A stretch of 16,132 bases of DNA. Origin: Ferrimicrobium sp. GTDB taxonomy: Bacteria; Actinomycetota; Acidimicrobiia; Acidimicrobiales; Acidimicrobiaceae. This document shows, piece after piece, positions 1-4,579 of the stretch. The translations under genes and the position numbers were made by a program. The notes below the pieces were generated by a model. That model was given only the letters and a program-made list of their open reading frames with translations. It did no database searches and was not told the origin of the DNA. The stretch spans positions 1-16,132 of the forward strand of contig DAHXNM010000303.1 of the NCBI GenBank assembly GCA_027365375.1, written 5' to 3'. Numbering within the stretch: position 1 is the first letter of the stretch; each line of letters opens with the position of its first letter.

Positions 1-331
1 CAGCAATGCGCCCGATCTTAACCACCGACACACCAGAAGAATAGGTGAGCACCACCGCCATCTGGAGAATGACGCGTAGCTTAGCCCGAATGGTGGCGGC
101 TGAATGATCATTGAATGATTCAGCGCAGTCACCTGCCTGGAGCACAAAGGCTTGACCATTGGCGGCTCGCGCGAGTCCGCGCTTGAGCGAGTCTACCTCT
201 CGTGGGAAGACCAATGGGGCGCGCAAAGTTAGCTCTCGTCGAACAGCCTCCAGTTCGTCCTGGCTGTGCCACATCGGTTGCTGAGCTATTGGATAGCTCT
301 GCCAGTCCCACGGATCCCACTGCAGCGACAT
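1..331 (-). CDS. Class II DAHP synthase (3-deoxy-7-phosphoheptulonate synthase), N-terminal part, cut by window edge
   Basis: First enzyme of the shikimate pathway, condensing phosphoenolpyruvate with erythrose 4-phosphate to make the precursor of aromatic amino acids. Reading the minus strand from 331 gives 110 codons that run off the left edge. They match the start of plant/actinobacterial class II enzymes: W-rich beginning (MSLQWDPWDW), QQPMW near residue 18, then the hallmark LQAGDCAESF, whose Cys is a metal ligand in this family, and VVKIGRIA at the edge. Family members are about 450 residues, so roughly a quarter is present. The ATG at 331 is preceded by AGGAGG (337-342 on the plus strand, 5-nt spacer), which fixes the start. 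It is divergent from nadD. No frame disruption is visible. The family assignment is secure; isozyme and feedback type cannot be judged. Confidence 0.93.
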   Translation of the reverse strand, partial: MSLQWDPWDWQSYPIAQQPMWHSQDELEAVRRELTLRAPLVFPREVDSLKRGLARAANGQAFVLQAGDCAESFNDHSAATIRAKLRVILQMAVVLTYSSGVSVVKIGRIA

Positions 332-402
332 TTCAACCTCCTACAGCTAGTCTAAGAGACCGGAACCCACCCGACGGTTCGCCCTCTACCCCTACACACC
401 AG

Positions 403-408
403 TAAGAT
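403..408 (+). promoter_or_regulatory. Candidate -10 box (TAAGAT) for the nadD cluster
   Basis: TAAGAT matches the actinobacterial TANNNT -10 pattern and lies about 40 nt before the short ORF at 449. A weak TTCGCC (378-383) sits upstream at a long 19-nt spacing. The position in the 331-449 divergent gap is sensible, but the -35 support is poor. Confidence 0.25.
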
Positions 409-448
409 TGCATAGCAACGCATTCGCGCAATGGAGGAGCGTACCAGA

Positions 449-502
449 ATGAAGCAAGACCAGGTCGCTCACCAGTTCACGATGGACCAGCCATGCGACT
501 AG
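449..502 (+). CDS. Possible 17-residue leader ORF coupled to nadD
   Basis: This short ORF begins MKQDQVAHQF and has a strong Shine-Dalgarno, GGAGGAG at 433-439, 9 nt before its ATG. Its TAG stop (500-502) lies inside the first codons of nadD, which starts at 493 in another frame. nadD itself has only a GGA trinucleotide upstream. The arrangement suggests translational coupling: ribosomes ending on the leader could restart on nadD. No conserved peptide is recognised, and the ORF may simply be chance around a misplaced Shine-Dalgarno. Confidence 0.25.
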   Translation: MKQDQVAHQFTMDQPCD

Positions 503-1089
503 GCGTCTTCGGTGGAACCTTTGATCCGATCCATATCGGACACCTTGTTGCCGCCCAAAATGCAATGCATGCCGCCAAACTAGACCAAGTACTATTTATC
601 GTCGCAAATCAGCCATGGCAAAAAGAAGGCACAAGAGAGGTTACCGACGCCCACTTACGCTATTTGGTGGTGACCCAAGTTCTACAATCGATACCGAGAC
701 TCGAGGCTAGCGATATCGAGATTAGACGTGGAGGACTTTCGTATTCGGTCGATACCCTCATTGAGCTCAACACCGCTCACCCTGATTATGAACTATTTCT
801 CGTCGTAGGAGCAGACGCAGCCCTACAGATGCCGACATGGGAGCGAGCGGAAGAACTCTCAAGATTAGCACGCCTAGTAATCGTCAATCGCTACGGCTAT
901 CCCACCATCGACAACGTCCTAGATTTTGACGAACCCATCCTTGCCGAGATGCCATGGCTCGACATCTCCTCAACCGACCTGCGGGAGAGGGTGCGCGATC
1001 ATCGGCCGCTACAATTCCTGCTACCGGCGACCGCCATCGACGCCATCGAACTCCACTCGCTCTACCGCAGCGATGAAGCCATCAACTGA
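493..1089 (+). CDS. nadD: Nicotinate-nucleotide adenylyltransferase (NadD)
   Basis: Cytoplasmic enzyme of NAD synthesis that transfers AMP from ATP to nicotinic acid mononucleotide. The 198-residue protein has the usual length and begins right at the Rossmann nucleotidyltransferase signature: GGTFDPIHIGH at residues 7-17, the HxGH-type ATP-binding motif. The second signature, ISSTDLR at 158-164, is the ISST/S-R ATP-binding element. VVGADAALQMPTW (104-116) is also typical of NadD. The ATG at 493 is chosen because homologues start a few residues before GGTFDP. Its ribosome binding site is weak and a short coupled ORF overlaps it. In many bacteria nadD sits next to rsfS and the proBA/obg cluster. 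Here it has the rsfS neighbour but is separated from proBA by about 7.6 kb and lies on the opposite strand. Confidence 0.96.
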   Translation: MRLGVFGGTFDPIHIGHLVAAQNAMHAAKLDQVLFIVANQPWQKEGTREVTDAHLRYLVVTQVLQSIPRLEASDIEIRRGGLSYSVDTLIELNTAHPDYELFLVVGADAALQMPTWERAEELSRLARLVIVNRYGYPTIDNVLDFDEPILAEMPWLDISSTDLRERVRDHRPLQFLLPATAIDAIELHSLYRSDEAIN

Positions 1090-1128
1090 TGTACTGAACG
1101 GGTCTTTCCTCACTCTCCACTAAAATGG

Positions 1129-1554
1129 ATGATGCCTGGGATCGAAAGCACGATCGGGACGGTAATGTCCTTGCAGATTGGAATACTACGCATGGCGGCA
1201 CGCATCCACGAATCAAATGATCGTTACGAGACTATAGAGACCTGCAACAGTCTGTGGGTTTTTGAGGCACAAGAAAAAAGATTTTTGCGCCTCCCTCGGA
1301 CACACCCTCTGCCAAGCTCGTATTCACTCCTACCTGAATCGGCATGGGAGCATTATGAGTCCTTCACGCTCGACCCTGTGTCAGGCGAGTTCATCGTCCG
1401 GCTAACAGCTGACGGTTCGCGAGTACTACGATCACAACGGCACAAGCAACCATGTCCAATCTGCTCTACGGAGGTTGACCTCTCAGTAACTCGTGAAATC
1501 GGAACCATCGAGCTTTCTCTTCTAGACGGTACGTCTTTCGACTCTAGCGAATAG
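1129..1554 (+). CDS. Conserved-looking hypothetical protein between nadD and rsfS
   Basis: Not a family I can name. The longest reading is 141 residues from ATG 1129, but better starts may be ATG 1165 (MSLQIG) or ATG 1192 (MAARIH, with GGAA 8 nt upstream). The well-formed part begins around NSLWVFEAQEKRFLRLPR, continues through a section rich in Ser/Pro and acidic residues, and has LTADGSRVLRSQRHKQPCPIC, which carries one CxxC pair. That could be half of a metal site or only chance. No signal peptide or membrane helix is seen. It lies 39 nt after nadD and 63 nt before rsfS on the same strand, so co-transcription is likely. The coding frame is open throughout and has no strong competing ORF, hence the moderate confidence that it is a gene. 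Function unknown. Confidence 0.65.
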   Translation: MMPGIESTIGTVMSLQIGILRMAARIHESNDRYETIETCNSLWVFEAQEKRFLRLPRTHPLPSSYSLLPESAWEHYESFTLDPVSGEFIVRLTADGSRVLRSQRHKQPCPICSTEVDLSVTREIGTIELSLLDGTSFDSSE

Positions 1555-1602
1555 CAAGAAAATCTCTTCACCCGATCTACCCCGTGGCCAGTCTGCAGCA
1601 GG

Positions 1603-1608
1603 TAGAAT
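1603..1608 (+). promoter_or_regulatory. Candidate -10 box (TAGAAT) close to the rsfS start
   Basis: TAGAAT lies only 9 nt before the GTG at 1618, with no clear Shine-Dalgarno between. If it is a real -10, transcription would begin at or very near the start codon and give a leaderless rsfS mRNA, which is common in actinobacteria. No convincing -35 is seen. Confidence 0.25.
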
Positions 1609-1617
1609 GGGTCTACC

Positions 1618-2067
1618 GTGAAGCATGACCTACGACCAGGGCAAAAATTAGGGATAGAGATCTACCCCGGCCCCAACCCACACACCGAACGCAAGAGCAT
1701 CGATGTAGACCCACTTGAGCTGACTATGTTTCTTGCCCAGGTGGCCATTGACAAGTCCGCGAGTGATGTACTTGCGATCGACATCGGAAATGTCTCTAGT
1801 TTTGCTAGCTACTTCCTCATTCTTACTGGGTCGAACCTAAGACTCCTACACTCGGTCGTCGACGAGCTTCGAGATCGAGCACGCGACGAGTATGGGCTGC
1901 ACGTCCGAGTCGAGGGCGATCGGAGCGAGGAATGGATACTGCTAGATTTTGGATCACTGATCGTCCACTGCTTCTCCTCTGAGGCTCGCGAGTTTTATCA
2001 ACTTGAACGCCTCTGGTCTGATGCAGCTCACCTTGAGATACCAGCTCCATCAGGTGCTCACAACTAG
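1618..2067 (+). CDS. rsfS: Ribosome silencing factor RsfS (YbeB/iojap family)
   Basis: RsfS binds ribosomal protein L14 (uL14) on the large subunit and blocks subunit joining when nutrients run low. The core begins near residue 36 and follows the family pattern: AQVAIDKSASDVLAIDIGNV, then ASYFLILTGSNLR (matching the DYFVIASG region), VRVEGDRSEEWILLDFGSLIVHCF, and EAREFYQLERLW near the C-terminus. Length is 149 residues from GTG 1618. That leaves an N-terminal extension of about 35 residues relative to most homologues; ATG 1726 (MFLAQV) would give the canonical length. GTG is kept because the frame upstream is open and a -10-like TAGAAT sits just before it. Linkage to nadD is classical. The core assignment is strong and the start uncertain. 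Confidence 0.93.
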   Translation: MKHDLRPGQKLGIEIYPGPNPHTERKSIDVDPLELTMFLAQVAIDKSASDVLAIDIGNVSSFASYFLILTGSNLRLLHSVVDELRDRARDEYGLHVRVEGDRSEEWILLDFGSLIVHCFSSEAREFYQLERLWSDAAHLEIPAPSGAHN

Positions 2068-2095
2068 CCAGTTCTATAGCGGTTAGCTCCAGGTT

Positions 2096-2118
2096 CTAGA
2101 CCGGCAGGCTCGGTCGTA
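2096..2118 (+). terminator. Weak hairpin after rsfS, possible terminator
   Basis: CTAGACCG pairs with CGGTCgTAG (one bulged G) around the loop GCAGGCT, about 30 nt after the rsfS stop, followed by a pyrimidine-rich CTCTTCTCT. There is no real U-tract, so this is only a plausible 3' end. Confidence 0.3.
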
Positions 2119-2405
2119 GCTCTTCTCTGCGCGAGCGAAATCTTACCACTGATGGGTCTGCACAATCTGCAATCTAGAGCGTTGCACTCTGTGTTGATCA
2201 GCACCGGCTTGCTAAGAAACGTCTTGCTAAGGAACCTTAAAGTGCAGATCTACCAGATTGCTGATAGTGGATGAGGTGAACCATCCAGGCAGCCTCTACG
2301 GGCCCCAATTAGCTAACCGATGATCGATCTCCATCTAGAACTCCGCCGCTACTGATAAGTGCCACGCCTATAGTTGCCTCTGTGGTTAGCACTACGCATC
2401 GAACT

Positions 2406-2499
2406 CTCGCGCTCGGCGAGGTAGCGGTGGTGGTCAAGTTTGACCCGGCTATAGCATCGTTATAGCCGAGCTTAGCGCCGACGGCGAGGAGAGCTCGGC
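2406..2499. repeat. Cluster of three perfect hairpins
   Basis: Three inverted repeats lie in 94 bp. CTCGC/GCGAG is at 2406-2420 with a 5-nt loop. CGGCTATA/TATAGCCG is at 2446-2468 with a 7-nt loop. GCCGAGCT/AGCTCGGC is at 2465-2499 and encloses a nested CGCC-GAC-GGCG. The second and third share GCCG at 2465-2468, so they cannot both form fully. They start about 48 nt after the UPF0149 stop when read on the minus strand. A bidirectional terminator or a structured RNA is possible; no U-tract follows on either strand. Confidence 0.5.
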
Positions 2500-2546
2500 T
2501 CTTCTCCCTTAACCCCCTAGCCAAACCCGAGTGTTCCTTAGTCGTC

Positions 2547-3152
2547 TTAGGCCTCAGGAGAGGGATCAGTGATATCGGAGCCAACCTTCTCAAGCTTTGC
2601 GAGGTAACGGTACAAGCCGATCACTGAAGGTTGAATCGAGTCGATCAGCTCCTCGGCAAAACCGTCCTGGTTCTCCTCGAGAGCCTCTAGTCCTTCCTCT
2701 GTGCCAAAGACGACGAACGGCAACATGAGGTTCACCGCCTCATCGTCATCGGCTAACGTCGAGAACGCCTCCGGGAACAGGTCGGTGGCCAGCAAAAAAC
2801 CAGCACACCACTCAACGGGAGAGATCTCCTCGAGCTCCTCATCCCCATCCATCTCGACAATAGAGTCAAAGATCGGTAAAAATTCCTCCGGGCGTGCGCG
2901 AATAACCTCTCGCGCAACCTGAGCGTGGCGCGCCATGAAGTCGACAATGACTGGGTCTATCGTCTCGCCTTCGCGTACCACTCCAAGTGCGAGCTCGATC
3001 CACTCATCCTGCTCCACTCCAACAGGGGCAACCGCAAGACCTGCGACAAAGCCATCGAAGGCGGTAAGCGTCAATCGTTCAGGAGGGGCCTCTGGATCAT
3101 CGAGAAACTCAGCGAGAGTATCGAGCTCTTCTTCGGTCAATTGGTCAGTCAA
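2547..3152 (-). CDS. UPF0149 (YecA/YgfB-like) family protein
   Basis: A 201-residue acidic cytoplasmic protein with the two signatures of UPF0149: DGFVAGLAVAP at residues 33-43 followed by EW, and VEWCAGFL at 113-120. The flanking segments are helical and rich in Asp/Glu. Many YecA proteins end in a zinc-binding SEC-C motif; this one has a single Cys (in VEWCAGFL) and no SEC-C tail, so it is the YgfB-like short form. Biochemical function in most bacteria is unknown. The start is TTG at 3152, supported by GGGAG (3159-3163 on the plus strand) with a 6-nt spacer; no better ATG lies near. It is monocistronic and divergent from the FAH-family gene. The family match is good but not certain without a profile search. 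Confidence 0.78.
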   Translation of the reverse strand: MTDQLTEEELDTLAEFLDDPEAPPERLTLTAFDGFVAGLAVAPVGVEQDEWIELALGVVREGETIDPVIVDFMARHAQVAREVIRARPEEFLPIFDSIVEMDGDEELEEISPVEWCAGFLLATDLFPEAFSTLADDDEAVNLMLPFVVFGTEEGLEALEENQDGFAEELIDSIQPSVIGLYRYLAKLEKVGSDITDPSPEA

Positions 3153-3212
3153 AGCTTGCTCCCGTCATCAGTTCTATCATGCAACCCGCAAACACGCTAT
3201 CTGGACAACCGT

Positions 3213-3237
3213 AGCTGGCCACCAGCTCAGGCTAGCC
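3213..3237. promoter_or_regulatory. Dyads in the divergent UPF0149/FAH intergenic region
   Basis: The 204-bp gap between the divergent starts (3153-3356) contains AGCTGG-CCA-CCAGCT (3213-3227) and, 2 nt on, the 8-bp palindrome GGCTAGCC (3230-3237). These could be operator sites or chance. I could not pick convincing promoter hexamers for either direction. Confidence 0.25.
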
Positions 3238-3356
3238 GGTATCAGGTTTCCAATCGCCATTTGGCGCGATAGACTAACTGCCGACCGATTCGAACGCGCT
3301 CTCTGTTTGGGCACGCCTTCGATACATCCATGATTTATCCACTGAAGGGAGCCAAC

Positions 3357-4202
3357 ATGCGCTTTGCCACCATCGATTTCAAAGGTTCTCCACGAGCGGC
3401 GATAGATTTCGGGAGCCACTACCGGGTAACTCCATTTCAGGATCTCTCGGAGGCGCTCCGTGCAATGGACGGAGACGTTACCGCACTAGCAGATGTCAGC
3501 GAGTTCGAAACCATTGATGCCGGCGAGGCCATTTTTTATGCGACCACGAAAACCCCGCACAAGATCATCTGCCTCGGACTGAACTTCACCGACCACGTAG
3601 CCGAGATGCTCCATGACCGACCTGCCTTCCCTACGCTGTTTGCCAAATACCCGCTTACTCTTACCGACCCATACGCAGCGATCGTCAAGCCTGAGGTCTC
3701 CAACGCCATGGATTGGGAGGTCGAGATCGGAGTGGTCATTGGCAAGCCCGCAAGAGACGTCTCACTCGAGCATGCTCTAGACCATGTAGCCGGCTACACG
3801 GTGGTCAACGACGTATCCTTCCGCGATTTCCAGAACCGAACCAGCCAATTTCTTCAAGGGAAAATATTCGAGCGGACTACTCCAGTAGGTCCATGTCTAG
3901 TGACCCGAGATGAGGTCGATGATGCCAACGATCTCGCCATGACGCTGACGGTCGATGGCGAACTCATGCAAAGTGGACGGAGCTCACAGATGATCTTTGG
4001 CATTGCAGAGACGATCGTCTACCTCTCGCAGATTCTCACACTTGAACCCGGCGACTTACTGAGCATGGGGACACCCTCAGGGGTCGGCGCTGGCCGAAAG
4101 CCTCAGAGATTTCTTACCCCCGGTGAGGTTATGGAGTCGAGTGTTGAAGGCATCGGTGTATTAACTAACCGCATCATCTCCGCCGGGTCGTCTACAAGCT
4201 GA
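3357..4202 (+). CDS. Fumarylacetoacetate hydrolase (FAH) family protein
   Basis: Member of the FAH superfamily, metal-dependent enzymes that cleave C-C bonds, decarboxylate oxaloacetate or isomerise aromatic-catabolism intermediates. The fold begins with a short N-terminal domain, then HKIICLGLNFTDH (68-80), PTLFAKYP (92-99), and the catalytic domain. The metal ligands fit E121 and E123 (WEVEIGVVIG) and D152 (VVNDVSFRDFQ). QGK (167-169) and GTPSGV (238-243) are also family features. The ATG at 3357 is chosen over ATG 3330 because AAGGGAG (3345-3351) sits 5 nt before it and homologues start MRFATI-like; this gives 281 residues. No catabolic partner genes are adjacent, so the substrate cannot be told; 2-hydroxyhepta-2,4-diene-1,7-dioate isomerase-type or oxaloacetate decarboxylase-type activity are both open. 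Confidence 0.9.
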   Translation: MRFATIDFKGSPRAAIDFGSHYRVTPFQDLSEALRAMDGDVTALADVSEFETIDAGEAIFYATTKTPHKIICLGLNFTDHVAEMLHDRPAFPTLFAKYPLTLTDPYAAIVKPEVSNAMDWEVEIGVVIGKPARDVSLEHALDHVAGYTVVNDVSFRDFQNRTSQFLQGKIFERTTPVGPCLVTRDEVDDANDLAMTLTVDGELMQSGRSSQMIFGIAETIVYLSQILTLEPGDLLSMGTPSGVGAGRKPQRFLTPGEVMESSVEGIGVLTNRIISAGSSTS

Positions 4203-4393
4203 CAGGAGACGATGCTCTCTAAGCCGAGAACCACATCAGTCTGGTCTCCGTCAACCTCAGTCAACCACATCGTGGGATGGACCCCACCTGCGACACTCAA
4301 CAACCTCCCCAACAGATGCTGCTCTCCCACCATGAGCACATCCATACGCCTATCCAGAAAACGACGAACGCTTTGTGGTTGTAACGGCCTCAT
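4103..4393 (-). CDS. Small hypothetical protein overlapping the FAH gene tail-to-tail
   Basis: A 96-residue protein not recognised by me. The ATG at 4393 follows a textbook AGGAGG (4399-4404 on the plus strand, 5-nt spacer), which is the best evidence that it is real. The N-terminal part has a DRRMDVLMVGEQHLLGRLLSV pattern followed by TMWLTEVDGDQTDVVLGLESI, alternating hydrophobic stretches that could form a small beta barrel; that is only an impression. The last 33 codons are antisense to the end of the FAH gene (4103-4202), an unusually long convergent overlap, so the C-terminus may be poorly conserved or the true gene shorter. No membrane segment or signal is seen. A 15-bp tandem repeat sits directly upstream of its Shine-Dalgarno. 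Confidence 0.6.
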   Translation of the reverse strand: MRPLQPQSVRRFLDRRMDVLMVGEQHLLGRLLSVAGGVHPTMWLTEVDGDQTDVVLGLESIVSCQLVDDPAEMMRLVNTPMPSTLDSITSPGVRNL

Positions 4394-4403
4394 TGCCACC
4401 TCC

Positions 4404-4450
4404 TAGTCGATCTCTCGATAGTCGATCTCTCGGCAAGTTAGCGTCGATCT
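4404..4450. repeat. 15-bp tandem repeat plus a partial third copy
   Basis: TAGTCGATCTCTCGA (4404-4418) is followed at once by TAGTCGATCTCTCGG (4419-4433). The core GTCGATCT recurs at 4443-4450. Spacings of 15 and 22 bp between cores are not exact helical turns. The location, in the leader of the 96-residue gene and upstream of the secreted repeat protein, suggests an operator, but binding is unproven. TTAGCGTCGAT also occurs twice, at 4438-4448 and 4548-4558. Confidence 0.55.
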
Positions 4451-4482
4451 TTACAGCATATTCATGTTGGGGAACCTTTTTA

Positions 4483-4548
4483 TTGAACATTTGTTGGATG
4501 TATTCGCTTAATAGTTGGACTCCGGCTGACGATAGAGGGTAACATAAT
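4483..4548 (+). promoter_or_regulatory. Candidate promoters for the secreted repeat protein gene
   Basis: This AT-rich patch holds TTGAAC (4483-4488, close to the -35 consensus) with TTAATA some 19 bp on, and TTGGAC with TAACAT (4540-4545), also about 19 bp apart. Either could drive the gene at 4580. The spacers are longer than ideal. Confidence 0.3.
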
Positions 4549-4579
4549 TAGCGTCGATTCACCGTTGCCTGGGGGTATC

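Larger units (their letters stand above)
2068..2546. other. Gene-free stretch between convergent rsfS and the UPF0149 gene
   Basis: No convincing gene in either direction. The one longer open frame here (minus strand, 2309-2593) overlaps the end of the UPF0149 gene and does not resemble any family. The region holds a direct repeat CTTGCTAAG at 2208-2216 and 2223-2231 (15-bp period) and, from 2406 to 2499, a cluster of perfect inverted repeats listed separately. Being between convergent genes, it must contain both 3' untranslated regions. Confidence 0.6.

Noticed and set aside
2309..2593. 94-codon minus-strand frame in the gap after the UPF0149 gene
   Set aside because: It overlaps the end of a better gene, has no good start signal, resembles no family, and runs through the perfect inverted repeats.
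2925..3333. Plus-strand open frames opposite the UPF0149 gene and its upstream region
   Set aside because: They are antisense to a protein with recognisable family motifs and show Ser/Arg/Thr-rich shadow composition.
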